Positions 1 to 9,921 of a stretch of 64,000 bases of DNA are shown piece after piece. The notes beneath the pieces are model-generated. The model was given only the letters and a program-made list of their open reading frames with translations. It had not been told where the DNA came from and did not search any database. Position 1 is the stretch's first letter. Each line of letters starts with the position of its first letter. Both the position numbers and the translations under genes were made by a program. The DNA lies in contig VGVG01000004.1 in the NCBI GenBank assembly GCA_016874055.1, forward strand, positions 49,335 to 113,334. Reading direction: 5' to 3'. Origin of the DNA: Gammaproteobacteria bacterium (lineage in GTDB: Bacteria; Pseudomonadota; Gammaproteobacteria; Steroidobacterales; Steroidobacteraceae).

Positions 1-746
1 TTGTCGATACCGGCAGTTTTTGCGTGTCGCTTGATGAGATTCCAAAAGGCCTGACGCGTCATCGCCTCGCCGCGCCGCGTCGGGAACAAATGATCGGTGC
101 GCCGCGTACCGAGTATTTCCTGCCTTGCATTTTGCTCGAAACGTCTCAACCAATCGATGGCCTCGGCGCCGAGCGGTACAAGACGCTCGCGGTTACCCTT
201 GCCAATCACGCGTACCACACCCTGGTTAAGATTCACCTTCGCGTGACGAAGACTCACGAGTTCCGAGACGCGCAGTCCTGTTGCATAGAGCACCTCAAGC
301 ATCGTCCGATCGCGAAATCCAAGAGGATCCTCAACTCGTGGAGCACCCAGCAACAACTCGACGTCGTGCTCGCTTAGGGATTTCGGCAAAGGTCTACCAA
401 TACGGGGCATGGCGATCTCGGCAGTCGGGTCGTCGCGCCTCGTACCGTCTCTTACTTGCTGCCTAAAAAAACAACGAAACGCCGATAGTTGTCTCGCAGT
501 CGATCGCGGACGAGCGCCGGCACCAACGCGTACGGCGACGAAGTCGAGCAGATCGGTCCGTGTCGTCGTGTTGAGCGTCGATCCGCGTGCCTCAAGCCAC
601 CGCTGTAAGGCGAGTAGATCGGCGCGATAGGCGGCGAGCGTATTAGCGGCGAGGCCTCGCTCCATCCAGATCACGTCGAGAAAACGCAGGATGACCGGGT
701 CTGGAACGGCGACCGATTTCGTCTCGCTTCGTTGACTTTCTTTCAC
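1..746 (-). CDS. xerD: Tyrosine recombinase XerD, C-terminus off the window
   Basis: Site-specific tyrosine recombinase that, with XerC, resolves chromosome dimers at dif. This frame is not in the ORF track because it has no stop inside the window. Read on the minus strand it gives an N-terminal SAM-like core-binding region (ERGLAANTLAAYRADL), the linker PRIGRPLPKSLSE typical of XerD, then the start of the catalytic domain with the first catalytic Arg (ATGLRVSELVSL) and the Lys region (VIGKGNRERLVPLG). The His-x-x-Arg and Tyr residues lie beyond position 1. The GTG at 746 gives about 248 visible residues, so a normal protein of about 300 would lack about 50 here. It is divergent from plsC with about 40 bp between them. 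A phage integrase is less likely because the linker and length are XerD-like. Confidence 0.85.
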   Translation of the reverse strand, partial: MKESQRSETKSVAVPDPVILRFLDVIWMERGLAANTLAAYRADLLALQRWLEARGSTLNTTTRTDLLDFVAVRVGAGARPRSTARQLSAFRCFFRQQVRDGTRRDDPTAEIAMPRIGRPLPKSLSEHDVELLLGAPRVEDPLGFRDRTMLEVLYATGLRVSELVSLRHAKVNLNQGVVRVIGKGNRERLVPLGAEAIDWLRRFEQNARQEILGTRRTDHLFPTRRGEAMTRQAFWNLIKRHAKTAGID

Positions 747-787
747 GACAAACACAAGGATACCGCGCCTCGAGATCCGACACGCCC

Positions 788-1558
788 ATGATGCCCCTCA
801 ACCCCGATACCGTAGTACCGACGAGAGAGTCTTCGCTCGCCCTCCTGGGTCGGGTGTTTTACGGCTCGTGCTCTTGGCTGGTGTTCGTGACGATCACGCT
901 CGTGTTGTTGTTTCTGCTCATCGTCGTACCCGGGATCGACCGCCGAAGGCGCATGGCGGGTATGGCCTCACGCCTCATTCTGTGGTGCTGTGCAGTGCCG
1001 CTTACCGTCCGTGGTGCTAATTATCTTCCGTCCGGCCAGTGTGTAGTCGCCGCTAATCATGCGAGCTACATCGACGCGATTGTCATCAAGGCGGTACTGC
1101 CTGAGCGTTATACCTACGTCGTCAAACGCGAAATGGTGTCGGTGCCGCTCGCAGGACTTTTGTTACAGCGCCTCGGCACAGAATTCGTTGAGCGTTTTAA
1201 TCGACACAAGGGCTCTCTCGATGCCCGGCGGGTCTTACGTACTGCAACGAGCGGACAGTCGCTAGTCTTTTTCCCCGAAGGCACGTTCGAAGGCAAACCG
1301 GGGTTGCTCAAATTTCACAGCGGGGCCTTTAAGATCGCAGCTTACGCCGGCTGCCCCGTACTGCCCTGCGTAATCCTTGGCACCCGCGACATCCTCCCCA
1401 GCCCCAATTTTTTTCCGAAACTTGGCGCCATCGAGGTGCAACTGCTGCCGCCGATCACGGCCCCGGCAGGTCTAGAGCCTGAGGAGTCCGCGCGACTATT
1501 GCGCGAGCAGACTCGCGCCGCAATTCTCGAGCGCCTAAGTGAACCCGATCACGGCTAA
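788..1558 (+). CDS. plsC: 1-acyl-sn-glycerol-3-phosphate acyltransferase
   Basis: Transfers a fatty acyl group to lysophosphatidic acid to make phosphatidic acid at the inner membrane, the second acylation of phospholipid synthesis. The 256-residue product has a hydrophobic segment around residues 27-49, then the acyltransferase H-x4-D motif (NHASYID, His91/Asp96) and the substrate-binding block FFPEGTFEG near 161. Length fits the family. It has its own upstream gap, divergent from xerD, and is followed by about 90 bp before the thiolase gene, so it is probably a single-gene unit. Exact acyl preference cannot be read from the sequence; other LPLAT relatives such as ornithine-lipid acyltransferases are possible but less likely. 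Confidence 0.88.
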   Translation: MMPLNPDTVVPTRESSLALLGRVFYGSCSWLVFVTITLVLLFLLIVVPGIDRRRRMAGMASRLILWCCAVPLTVRGANYLPSGQCVVAANHASYIDAIVIKAVLPERYTYVVKREMVSVPLAGLLLQRLGTEFVERFNRHKGSLDARRVLRTATSGQSLVFFPEGTFEGKPGLLKFHSGAFKIAAYAGCPVLPCVILGTRDILPSPNFFPKLGAIEVQLLPPITAPAGLEPEESARLLREQTRAAILERLSEPDHG

Positions 1559-1650
1559 GCGGCGCGGTTTAACCTCTACATCGGTGAATCGGGAGCGTTT
1601 TCCCCTACACTTATAGCCCTTCCTTGTTTTAGGTTTTAAAAGAGTCTGCG

Positions 1651-2835
1651 ATGTCCGAGTCCGTCGTTCTCCTCTCCGCCCGCCGTACCCCAATCGGCGC
1701 CTTCCAGGGAGTCTTCGCGGGAACGACTGCCCCCGCGCTCGGCGCCGCAGCCCTCGCAGGAGCGGTGCAATCTTCGGGTCTTGCCGCCTCAGATATCCAA
1801 GAAGTGATCATGGGCTGCGTCCTGCCCGCTGGCCTTGGGCAGGCGCCAGCGCGCCAAGCCTCAATCGGTGCAGGCATCCCGAAATCCGTTCCGACCACCA
1901 CCATCAACAAAATGTGCGGCTCCGGAATGAAGGCGATCATGATGGCAATTGACCAGCTGCGCGCGGGTGAGTCTCAGGTGGTCGCTGCAGGCGGCCTCGA
2001 ATCGATGACCAATGCCCCCTTCCTGCTGCCGAAGGCACGGCAAGGTTATCGTATGGGTCATGGCGAGCTGCTCGATCATATGTTCACCGACGGCCTACAA
2101 AGCCCATGGGACGGACAGATGATGGGCGTGTTTGCCGAGAACACCGCCGGTCGCTACGGATTCACGCGTGCCGATCAAGACGCGTTTGCATCGATCTCGG
2201 TCACGCGCGCGCTGGCCGCCATCGAAAAAGGCGCGTTCCTCGCCGAAATCGCTCCGGTCACCGTCAAAGGTCGCAAAGGCGACACTTTGGTCGAACTCGA
2301 TGAAACGCCCTTCACCTGCGATCTTTTAAAGATTCCGCAACTCAAGCCCGCTTTCCGCAAAGACGGAACAGTCACTGCCGCAAGCTCCTCGTCCATCTCC
2401 GATGGCGCCGCAGCCGTCGTGCTCGCTGCGGAATCCTTCGCCAAATCACGCGGACTTAAGCCGCTTGCGCGTATCGTCGCGCAGGCGAGCCACGCGCAAG
2501 AACCCGAGTGGTTCACCACAGCTCCTGTCGGCGCGATTCAGAAGGTTCTGAAACGCGCAGGCTGGAACGCTTCGGATATCGATCTGTATGAAGTGAACGA
2601 AGCTTTCGCAGCAGTCGCGATGGCAGCAGCGAAGGACATCGGTATCTCGGCTGACAAGCTTAATGTGCATGGCGGTGCCTGTGCACTTGGTCACCCCGTC
2701 GGCGCGACGGGTGCACGCATCATCGCCACACTCGCACATGCGCTCGTACGCTATAACGGTCGCCGAGGCATCGCTGCACTTTGCATCGGTGGCGGTGAAG
2801 CCACGGCGATCGCTATCGAGAGGATGCACGCGTGA
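1651..2835 (+). CDS. Acetyl-CoA C-acetyltransferase (thiolase)
   Basis: Thiolase that condenses two acetyl-CoA to acetoacetyl-CoA or performs the reverse thiolysis. The 394 residues carry the complete catalytic set at classical biosynthetic-thiolase positions: Cys89 in NKMCGSGMKAI, His348 in CALGHPVGATG and Cys378 in ALCIGGGEA. Its stop overlaps the ETF-QO start by four bases, and an acetoacetyl-CoA synthetase follows, so this operon handles C4 acyl-CoA or ketone-body units and feeds acyl-CoA electrons to quinone. The upstream 90 bp contains AT-rich runs (ttttaggttttaaaagag) but I see no clear operator. Could be named atoB or phaA; the sequence does not decide. Confidence 0.9.
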   Translation: MSESVVLLSARRTPIGAFQGVFAGTTAPALGAAALAGAVQSSGLAASDIQEVIMGCVLPAGLGQAPARQASIGAGIPKSVPTTTINKMCGSGMKAIMMAIDQLRAGESQVVAAGGLESMTNAPFLLPKARQGYRMGHGELLDHMFTDGLQSPWDGQMMGVFAENTAGRYGFTRADQDAFASISVTRALAAIEKGAFLAEIAPVTVKGRKGDTLVELDETPFTCDLLKIPQLKPAFRKDGTVTAASSSSISDGAAAVVLAAESFAKSRGLKPLARIVAQASHAQEPEWFTTAPVGAIQKVLKRAGWNASDIDLYEVNEAFAAVAMAAAKDIGISADKLNVHGGACALGHPVGATGARIIATLAHALVRYNGRRGIAALCIGGGEATAIAIERMHA

Positions 2836-4445
2836 GCGAGGCTGTCGAACGCGATGTGATGGAGTATGACGTCCTGATCGTCGGGGGCGGTCCCGCGGGT
2901 CTTGCGTGCGCCGTTCGTCTTAAGCAAATTCGACCCGAGTTCACCGTGTGCGTGCTTGAAAAAGCCTCAACCATCGGTGCGCATTCTCTCTCAGGTGCGG
3001 TGCTTGAACCCGGGCCGCTCGATGCGCTACTCCCCGATTGGCGCAAACAGCCTCCCGGACTGTGCGTACCGGCGAAGCGCGACGAGTTCTCGCTACTCAC
3101 TCGCTCAGGTCGTATTCGCCTGCCAACACCACCGCAACAACGTAATGAAGGTAATTTTATCATCTCTCTAACTCTACTCATGCCGCAAATCGCAGCGCAT
3201 GCCGAGCAGCTCGGGGTCGACGTGTACCCCGGATTCGCTGCCGCCAAGCCGCTGTTCAACGAGGATGGCAGCGTCGCCGGTGTGCAGATCGGTGACATGG
3301 GGATCGAGAAGTCGGGCGAGATCGGTCCCAACTACGCACCGGGTCCAGAAGTACGCACGCGAGTGACCGTGCTCGCCGAAGGCTGTCGCGGGAGCATCAG
3401 CAAACAGCTCATCCAGCGTTATCAGCTCGATGCGGACTGCGACCCGCAGACTTACGGACTAGGCTTTAAAGAATTATGGCAACTGCCCGAAGGGCGCGTG
3501 GAGCCGGGACTGATCCAGCACTCGGTGGGCTGGCCCCTCGACTCTAAGACCTACGGTGGCAGCTTTGTTTATCACCTTGACAACAATCGCGTTTACGTCG
3601 GATACATTATAGGGCTTGATTACCGCGACCCGCGTCTCAAACCCTTCGAAGCCTTTCAGCAGTTCAAACATCACCCGAGCATTCGACCGCTGCTCGAAGG
3701 CGGAGAGATTGTTGCGGCAGGCGCGCGAACTATCGCTGCGGGTGGCTGGCAGTCGCTTCCCAAACTCGACATGCCAGGTGCGTTGCTCGTAGGCGATGCT
3801 GCGGGCACGCTCAACGTGGCAAAAATCAAGGGCATTCATCAGGCCATTCGTTGCGGCATGCTCGCCGCCGAGCATCTCGCCGAACACGAGTGTGCCACCG
3901 CCGGATTCGATGCGCGTTTTCGTGCTTCAGAGGGCGGTCGCGAGCTCAAATCTACTCGTAACATCAAGCCAGGTTTCAAGCGTGGGCTTTGGTTCGCGAT
4001 GGCGAACGGCGCCCTCGAGTCCATCACAGGCGGTCGCACGCCGTGGACACTGCGTAACACTGCCGCCTACGCCGAGACTCAGCGACTCAATGAATTCGAA
4101 TCACCCGATCGCGGCTGGGTGGAGCGTACGCTCGCGCCGCGTGACCGACTCGCCTCGGTATTCTTTGCTAATAACTCGCACGAGGAAAATCAGCCGATCC
4201 ATCTGAAGGTTCGTGATCCGAACCTCTGCGTGACGCGTTGTGCGCAGGAGTACGGTAACCCGTGTCAAAATTTTTGTCCGGCCAACGTCTATGAAATGGT
4301 GGACGATGACGCAGGTGGCAAGCGCCTGCAGATCAACTCGGCGAACTGCGTGCACTGTAAGGCCTGCGATATTAAGGATCCTTACCAGATCATCGATTGG
4401 ACGACGCCCGAGGGTGGCTCAGGGCCGATCTACCAGTCACTCTGA
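2832..4445 (+). CDS. Electron transfer flavoprotein-ubiquinone oxidoreductase
   Basis: Membrane-associated FAD/[4Fe-4S] enzyme that takes electrons from reduced ETF, charged by acyl-CoA and other dehydrogenases, and reduces ubiquinone. The 537-residue length matches the family. Residues about 12-30 form the FAD dinucleotide fold (IVGGGPAGLACA). The C-terminal ferredoxin-like part has the cluster cysteines in CVTRCAQEYGNPCQNFC and NCVHCKACDIKDP and ends in the family-typical WTTPEGGSGP. The GTG at 2832 overlaps the thiolase stop (GTGA); an ATG nine codons later is an alternative start. No etfAB genes are in the window, so its partner must be encoded elsewhere. Confidence 0.92.
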   Translation: MSEAVERDVMEYDVLIVGGGPAGLACAVRLKQIRPEFTVCVLEKASTIGAHSLSGAVLEPGPLDALLPDWRKQPPGLCVPAKRDEFSLLTRSGRIRLPTPPQQRNEGNFIISLTLLMPQIAAHAEQLGVDVYPGFAAAKPLFNEDGSVAGVQIGDMGIEKSGEIGPNYAPGPEVRTRVTVLAEGCRGSISKQLIQRYQLDADCDPQTYGLGFKELWQLPEGRVEPGLIQHSVGWPLDSKTYGGSFVYHLDNNRVYVGYIIGLDYRDPRLKPFEAFQQFKHHPSIRPLLEGGEIVAAGARTIAAGGWQSLPKLDMPGALLVGDAAGTLNVAKIKGIHQAIRCGMLAAEHLAEHECATAGFDARFRASEGGRELKSTRNIKPGFKRGLWFAMANGALESITGGRTPWTLRNTAAYAETQRLNEFESPDRGWVERTLAPRDRLASVFFANNSHEENQPIHLKVRDPNLCVTRCAQEYGNPCQNFCPANVYEMVDDDAGGKRLQINSANCVHCKACDIKDPYQIIDWTTPEGGSGPIYQSL

Positions 4446-4449
4446 CGCG

Positions 4450-6408
4450 ATGCCCGACCAACCTTCGTGGAGTCCTGGTGTAACGAGGCGGCAAGGGGCA
4501 AACCTGACGCGCTTTATCGGATGTCTCGCTGCGCGACGCGGCCTGCATTTCGAGGACTACGCTTCGCTGCACCGCTGGTCGATCGAGCAGCCTGACGCCT
4601 TCTGGTTCGAGCTCGCCCACTTCGTCGACATTTGTGCCGAGTGGGCCGAGGGACCCGTACTCGTCGACGGCGAAAAAATGCCAGGTGCTCGCTGGTTTCC
4701 CGGAGCACGCCTCAACTTCGCCGAAAACCTGCTGCACTTTCACGACGATCATCCCGCCCTCCTCGCCGTGAACGAGCGGGGGCAGCGCCGAACGCTCTCG
4801 TATCGGCAGCTTCATACTGAGGTTGGCCGCATCACCGCCGGGCTGCGCGAGGCGGGTGTAAAGCCTGGCGATCGTGTCGTGGGCTTCATGCCCAATCTCC
4901 CCGAGACGGTCGTCGCCATGCTCGCTGCGACGAGTCTGGGTGCGATCTGGTCATCGTGCTCGCCAGACTTTGGCATTGCGGGTGTACTCGATCGGTTTGG
5001 GCAAATCGCACCAAAGGTGCTGATCACCGCGGACGGTTATTTCTACGCGGGTAAAACCATCGACTCGCTGGGCGCCGTCAGTGGCGTTCTCGCCCAACTC
5101 TCATCTGTCACCACCGTGATTATTGTCCCATACGTCTCGGTCGAACCGGACCTTACACGTCTGCATTTTTTACCGACGCATCTGTGGTCCCGCTTCGGCA
5201 CATCGGGGGCGAAAGCCGCCTTCACACGTCTGCCATTCGATCATCCGCTCCTAGTGATGTATTCCTCGGGCACCACGGGAAAACCTAAGTGCATCGTGCA
5301 CGGCGCCGGTGGGACTCTGCTACAGCATCTCAAAGAGCACGAGTTACACGTCGATCTACGTCGACAGGATCGGTTTTTCTTCTTCACCACGTGTGGCTGG
5401 ATGATGTGGAATTGGCTCGTCAGTGGGCTCGCTGTCGGCGCGACACTCGTATTGTACGACGGCTCGCCGCTGTATCCCGATGAGGGCGTTTTGTGGCGTA
5501 TGGCCGAAGAAGAACACGTCACAATCTTTGGGACGAGCCCAAAATTCCTCGCTACGCTCAGTAAGGCAGGATACCGCCCGCGCGAACGCGTTACCTTACC
5601 CGCCCTGCGCACGCTCATCTCTACCGGTGCGCCGCTCGCGCCCGAGCAATTTGATTTTGTATATCGCGAGATCAAGTCGGATCTTCATCTCACCTCCATC
5701 TCGGGGGGTACCGATATCATTTCGTGTTTTTGCATTGGTGACCCGACCGGACCAGTTTATCGCGGAGAGCTGCAATGCGCGGGTCTCGGTATGGACATCG
5801 ACGTCGTCGACGACAGCGGACGCTCGCTCCCTGCGGACGAGAAAGGCGAGCTCGTCTGTCGACGCAGCTTTCCCTCTATGCCCGTCGGGTTCTGGGATGA
5901 CGAGGACGGCAGATGTTATCGAAAAGCGTATTTTGAACGCTTTCCGGGCATCTGGCATCACAGCGATTACGCAATGCGTACCTGTCACGGCGGCTTCGTG
6001 ATTCTGGGTCGCTCCGATGCCGTACTAAACCCAGGCGGCGTGCGCATCGGCACGGCCGAGATCTATCGACAAGTCGAAACGCTGCCCGAGGTACTGGAGT
6101 CGCTCTGCATCGGACAGGACTGGCAAGGAGACGTCCGCGTCGTACTTTTTCTGCGCCTGCGTGCCGGGGTGATACTCGATGAGCCGCTGCGTCAGAGAAT
6201 TCGTGACGTCATTCAAACCAACACCTCGCCGCGTCATGTGCCCGCTCGCATCATCGCCATCCCAGAGATTCCCCGAACCATCAACGGTAAGGTCGTCGAA
6301 CTTGCGGTACACAACATCATCCACGGCCGGCCGGTAACCAATACGCACGCGCTCGCTAACCCCGATTCATTGGAGCTCTTTAAAGATCTTCCGGAGCTTC
6401 GGACTTGA
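4450..6408 (+). CDS. Acetoacetyl-CoA synthetase
   Basis: ANL-superfamily ligase that activates acetoacetate to acetoacetyl-CoA using ATP. The track ORF begins at 4240, but its first 70 residues are out-of-frame ETF-QO sequence. The ATG at 4450, four bases after the ETF-QO stop, gives 652 residues, the usual size. Visible motifs are the P-loop-like YSSGTTGKPKCIVHG, the SGGTDI region after the adenine pocket, RFPGIWHHSDYA, GRSDAVLNPGGVRIG, and the C-terminal PRTINGKVVE with the acetylation-site Lys. Lies between ETF-QO and zapE with overlaps or tiny gaps, so probably cotranscribed with the thiolase for ketone-body or poly-hydroxybutyrate-derived acetoacetate use. Confidence 0.9.
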   Translation: MPDQPSWSPGVTRRQGANLTRFIGCLAARRGLHFEDYASLHRWSIEQPDAFWFELAHFVDICAEWAEGPVLVDGEKMPGARWFPGARLNFAENLLHFHDDHPALLAVNERGQRRTLSYRQLHTEVGRITAGLREAGVKPGDRVVGFMPNLPETVVAMLAATSLGAIWSSCSPDFGIAGVLDRFGQIAPKVLITADGYFYAGKTIDSLGAVSGVLAQLSSVTTVIIVPYVSVEPDLTRLHFLPTHLWSRFGTSGAKAAFTRLPFDHPLLVMYSSGTTGKPKCIVHGAGGTLLQHLKEHELHVDLRRQDRFFFFTTCGWMMWNWLVSGLAVGATLVLYDGSPLYPDEGVLWRMAEEEHVTIFGTSPKFLATLSKAGYRPRERVTLPALRTLISTGAPLAPEQFDFVYREIKSDLHLTSISGGTDIISCFCIGDPTGPVYRGELQCAGLGMDIDVVDDSGRSLPADEKGELVCRRSFPSMPVGFWDDEDGRCYRKAYFERFPGIWHHSDYAMRTCHGGFVILGRSDAVLNPGGVRIGTAEIYRQVETLPEVLESLCIGQDWQGDVRVVLFLRLRAGVILDEPLRQRIRDVIQTNTSPRHVPARIIAIPEIPRTINGKVVELAVHNIIHGRPVTNTHALANPDSLELFKDLPELRT

Positions 6409-7514
6409 GCGCCAAATCACGCTCACTTCACACACTCTACGAATCCGCGATCCAGACGAGCGGATTTCTCGTTGATCCGGCTCAACAGACGGCGATCGCA
6501 CAGCTTGAGCGATTACGCGCTGAGCTCAAAACGAGCGAGTCCAAGTCCACTATAAAAAAAATGGTTGGTCGACTCGTTAGATCAGCGCCAACCGCAAAGC
6601 CGCGAGGTGTCTATCTCTGGGGTAGCGCGGGACGCGGGAAAACTTGGCTCATGGATCTCTTTTTCGACAGCGAACCTGTGGCAGCCAAACGTCGTAGTCA
6701 CTTTTATCGATTCATGAAGGGCGTACACGACGGACTACGCCAGCATCGCGACGAGGTCGACGCCTTATCAGCGGTGGCTGCGGATATCGCAAACTCTGCG
6801 CAACTCATGTGCCTCGATGAGCTGCTCGTCAGCGATATCGCTGATGCCATGCTGCTCAGTGGACTATTCACGCGACTCATCGATCGAGGGGTCACGCTCG
6901 TCTTCACGTCGAACGTACCACCCTCGGATTTATATAAGAACGGCTTACAACGCCAAAGATTTCTCCCGGCTATCGAGCTGATCCAGCGTCACTGTGAAGT
7001 CGTTTTCGTCGAGGGTAATACCGACTACCGACTACGGCACCTCACGCGTGCCCCTATTTACCTCAGTAAGGATGATGCACAAACAGAGCAGGCCTTAAAC
7101 GAGATCTTTGAGAGACTCTCTGACGGCGCCGGCCGAGTCGGCGGAAGCGTCGATATTGAAGGTCGACCGATCCCAGTGATCCAGCATAGCGAAAACGTCG
7201 TCTGGTTCGATTTCGAGTCACTATGCGAAGGACCGCGCAGTCAGAATGACTACGTCGATATCGCCCGTGTATATCAATCGGTGCTGCTGTCCGATATTCC
7301 GATCTTTACTTGCGACAGCGAAGATGCTGCGCGAAGATTCATCTCGCTCATCGACGAATTCTATGACCGACGAGTCAAGTTAGTTATGTCAGCCGCTGTA
7401 GGACCGCTCGAACTATATCTGGGCGAACGGCTTCAATCCGAGTTTACTCGCACCACGAGCCGGCTGATCGAAATGCAGAGCGAGGCGTATCTCGCGAGCG
7501 AGCATCTCGGCTGA
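6405..7514 (+). CDS. zapE: AFG1/ZapE-family ATPase
   Basis: P-loop ATPase of the AFG1 family. In E. coli ZapE associates with the Z-ring and destabilises FtsZ polymers in late division. The 369-residue product has Walker A GSAGRGKT near residue 70, a Walker B-like LMCLDELLVSD near 140, and the sensor region VTLVFTSNVPPSDLYKNGLQR, all family hallmarks. The start is a TTG that overlaps the preceding TGA (TTGA), with no better ATG nearby. It ends nine bases before the convergent hslO remnant. Its place behind an acyl-CoA operon looks like simple cotranscription rather than a functional link. Confidence 0.87.
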   Translation: MSAKSRSLHTLYESAIQTSGFLVDPAQQTAIAQLERLRAELKTSESKSTIKKMVGRLVRSAPTAKPRGVYLWGSAGRGKTWLMDLFFDSEPVAAKRRSHFYRFMKGVHDGLRQHRDEVDALSAVAADIANSAQLMCLDELLVSDIADAMLLSGLFTRLIDRGVTLVFTSNVPPSDLYKNGLQRQRFLPAIELIQRHCEVVFVEGNTDYRLRHLTRAPIYLSKDDAQTEQALNEIFERLSDGAGRVGGSVDIEGRPIPVIQHSENVVWFDFESLCEGPRSQNDYVDIARVYQSVLLSDIPIFTCDSEDAARRFISLIDEFYDRRVKLVMSAAVGPLELYLGERLQSEFTRTTSRLIEMQSEAYLASEHLG

Positions 7515-7523
7515 GTTCGCGTC

Positions 7524-8477
7524 TCAATTGACGGCGCTCGATCCCGGAGCCTGGTCGGCTGCGGCACCGAAGAGCCGACTCACATCGACTGCATCGAAGC
7601 TCCAAGGTTTGCGACAGAACTCACAGGTCACCGTCACCTCGCCGCGCTCAGCCACGATGGCCTCGACTTCCGTCGCCCCAAGCGAGCGTAGCATGCCCTC
7701 AACGCGCTCCGTACTGCAGCGACAGCGAAAACCGACGGCGCACGAATCATGAATGCGCAGATCGAGCCCGGAAAAAGTTCGGCGCATAAGTTCTTCAGCG
7801 GAGCGAAAGAGAAGTTCGTCGCTCTGCACTCCGGCGATGGCCTCGCTCGCGGCAGAGAAGGTTCGATCGGCCTGCACTTCGAAATCGACGTCCTCACCAG
7901 CCACACCGCCATGACTCGGCATGCGTTGCACCAACAACCCAGCCGTACCAAAATTATCGGCACCGAGTATCACGCGCGTCGGTAACTGCTCGGAATTTTC
8001 GAAGTAGTGCTCGAGTGAGGCGGAGAGCGATCTGCTACCGATCGGCACGATTCCCTGGTAACGCGAAGCCTGCTTGCCAGTTTCGATGGTGACCATGATT
8101 GTACCCTCGCCTGCAAGCGCAACGAAGTCGGCGTCGTCCTTGATGCGCTCATGATCGAAACGCACCACACCGCGAACGAGAAAATCGTGGGTGCATTGGG
8201 CGACGAGCAAACGCACGCCGCCGCTCCCCTGTAACTGTAAAGTGAGTTCACCTTCAAACTAGAGCGTGGACGCCAACAAGACGGCTGCCGAGACAGCCTC
8301 ACCTAACAGACGTCTGACGGGCTCAGGGTAATCGGCGTGCTCGCGCAGGGAGAGCCACGCAGGCCCGAGTCGCACAAACTGTCCTCGAACGGATTGCTGT
8401 TCGACCACGAAACGCCGCACGAGGTCGATGCCCCGATGCTCGTCTTCGGATCGGTCACGGTGCGAATCGTCCTGCAT
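7524..8477 (-). pseudogene. hslO: Hsp33 chaperone gene split by an in-frame TAG
   Basis: Hsp33 is a redox-activated cytosolic holdase chaperone. Two track ORFs (8259-8477 and 7524-8216) lie in the same frame, separated only by an amber codon at 8261-8259 and 13 further sense codons. Read through, the protein is about 317 residues with the family's N-terminal SVRGQFVRLGPAWLSL and LLASTL-x-FEGELTLQLQG blocks, and the stop sits where homologues usually have Lys. The C-terminal zinc-switch cysteines are intact (CRC then CEFC). The upstream ATG overlaps the gatB stop (TGATG), so the gene was translationally coupled to gatB. No other lesion is visible, so the event is recent, an error, or suppressed. 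TAG is a genuine terminator in mreB, which argues against code reassignment. Confidence 0.87.
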
Positions 8478-9913
8478 CAGCCCGAAAGCTTCTTACGCAG
8501 CAGGTCGTTGAGCTGCGCCGGGTTGGCCTTGCTGCCCGTTGCTCTCATAACTTGCCCGACGAAAAACCCGAAGAGCTTGCCCTTGCCCGAACGATAATCG
8601 GCCAACTGACCCGGATTCTTTGCCATGACTTCTTCGATGGCTTTTTCGATGGCACCAGTGTCGGTGATTTGTCGAAGACCCTTCTCCTCGATGATCGCGT
8701 CGGCACTCTCGCCACTCGCCCACATCGCCTCGAAGACGTCTTTGGCGATCTTGCCAGAGATGGTCGCATCGACGATGCGCGTCACGAGGCCTGCGAGTGC
8801 GTCGGCATTGACCTTGGATTCGCCAATCTCGAGATTATCCTTGTTGAGGAACGCCGCAAGATCGCCCATCACCCAGTTTGCACAAAGCTTCGGATCACGA
8901 CCCACACCGCGGACAACGTCCTCGTAGAACGCACCGATCTCGCGGCTCGCCGTCAGTACTCCGGCGTCGTATTCGGATAAGTCGTAGTTGCGGACGAAGC
9001 GCGCCGCCTTCTCGTCCGGAAGCTCCGGTAACGATTCCTTTACCTTCGCAATTAAGGATTCGTCGATGACGAGCGGCAGAAGATCGGGATCGGGGAAGTA
9101 ACGGTAATCGTTGGCTTCTTCCTTGGAACGCATGGAGCGGGTCTCGCCCTTGTCCGAGTCGTAGAGGCGCGTCTCTTGAACTACCCTACGGCCTGATTCG
9201 AGTAATTTGATCTGACGCTCGACTTCGTAGTTGATAGCTTTCTCGACGAAGCGGAAAGAGTTGAGATTTTTGATCTCGGCGCGCGTACCAAATTTCTCGC
9301 TGCCTTTGCAGCGAACCGATACGTTGGCATCGCAACGGAACGAGCCTTCCTGCATATTACCGTCGCAGATATCGAGATAGCGTACAAGCGTGTGAACTTT
9401 CTTCATGTAGGCAACGGCTTCCTTCGCCGAGCGTAGATCGGGCTCACTGACGATTTCGATGAGTGGTGTGCCCGCACGGTTCAGGTCAATGCCGCTCATG
9501 CCGAGCATACCTTCGTGCAGCGACTTACCGGCGTCTTCCTCGAGATGCGCACGCGTGATCCCGATGCGTTTTCGAGTGCCATCGTCTAAGACGATGTCTA
9601 AGAATCCCCGTGCGACCACCGGCAGCTCGTACTGACTGATTTGATAACCTTTCGGCAGGTCGGGGTAAAAATAATTTTTTCGCGCAAATACCGAGTGCGG
9701 TGCAATACGGGCACCGATAGCGAGCCCAAAGCGCACAGCCATGCGAACCGCTTCGCCGTTGAGCACCGGTAAGACCCCCGGATAGCCGAGGTCGACAAGA
9801 TTCGCCTGACTGTTAGGCTCGGCCCCATAGGCAGTATCGGAACCCGAAAAAATCTTTGAGCGCGTGGCAAGCTGCGCGTGGATTTCGAGACCGATGACGG
9901 TTTCCCACTCCAT
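8477..9913 (-). CDS. gatB: Asp/Glu-tRNA amidotransferase subunit B
   Basis: Subunit of GatCAB, which converts Glu-tRNAGln to Gln-tRNAGln (and/or Asp-tRNAAsn to Asn-tRNAAsn). GatB holds the kinase-like active site and binds the tRNA. The 478 residues start with the characteristic [15 protein letters not shown] and contain SRSNT-equivalent early sequence, [19 protein letters not shown], the [15 protein letters not shown] block, and a YqeY-like helical tail. Length is normal. It follows gatA by a few bases and overlaps the start of the hslO remnant. A tRNA-Gln gene lies at 59.6 kb in the same window, but whether a glutaminyl-tRNA synthetase also exists cannot be seen here. Confidence 0.95.
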   Translation of the reverse strand: MEWETVIGLEIHAQLATRSKIFSGSDTAYGAEPNSQANLVDLGYPGVLPVLNGEAVRMAVRFGLAIGARIAPHSVFARKNYFYPDLPKGYQISQYELPVVARGFLDIVLDDGTRKRIGITRAHLEEDAGKSLHEGMLGMSGIDLNRAGTPLIEIVSEPDLRSAKEAVAYMKKVHTLVRYLDICDGNMQEGSFRCDANVSVRCKGSEKFGTRAEIKNLNSFRFVEKAINYEVERQIKLLESGRRVVQETRLYDSDKGETRSMRSKEEANDYRYFPDPDLLPLVIDESLIAKVKESLPELPDEKAARFVRNYDLSEYDAGVLTASREIGAFYEDVVRGVGRDPKLCANWVMGDLAAFLNKDNLEIGESKVNADALAGLVTRIVDATISGKIAKDVFEAMWASGESADAIIEEKGLRQITDTGAIEKAIEEVMAKNPGQLADYRSGKGKLFGFFVGQVMRATGSKANPAQLNDLLRKKLSG

Positions 9914-9921
9914 GGCGGACC

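Noticed and set aside
1-746. Phage or integron integrase at the left edge
   Set aside because: Linker, length and motif spacing are those of housekeeping XerD, and no mobile-element genes adjoin.
4240-4449. 70-residue N-terminal extension of the acetoacetyl-CoA synthetase ORF
   Set aside because: It is ETF-QO sequence in another frame, rich in Arg/Ser; the ATG at 4450 gives the family length.
8259-8261. Stop-codon reassignment (amber as sense) in this genome
   Set aside because: mreB ends at TAG with the correct family length, and other conserved genes have no in-frame TAG; a recoded genome is unlikely.
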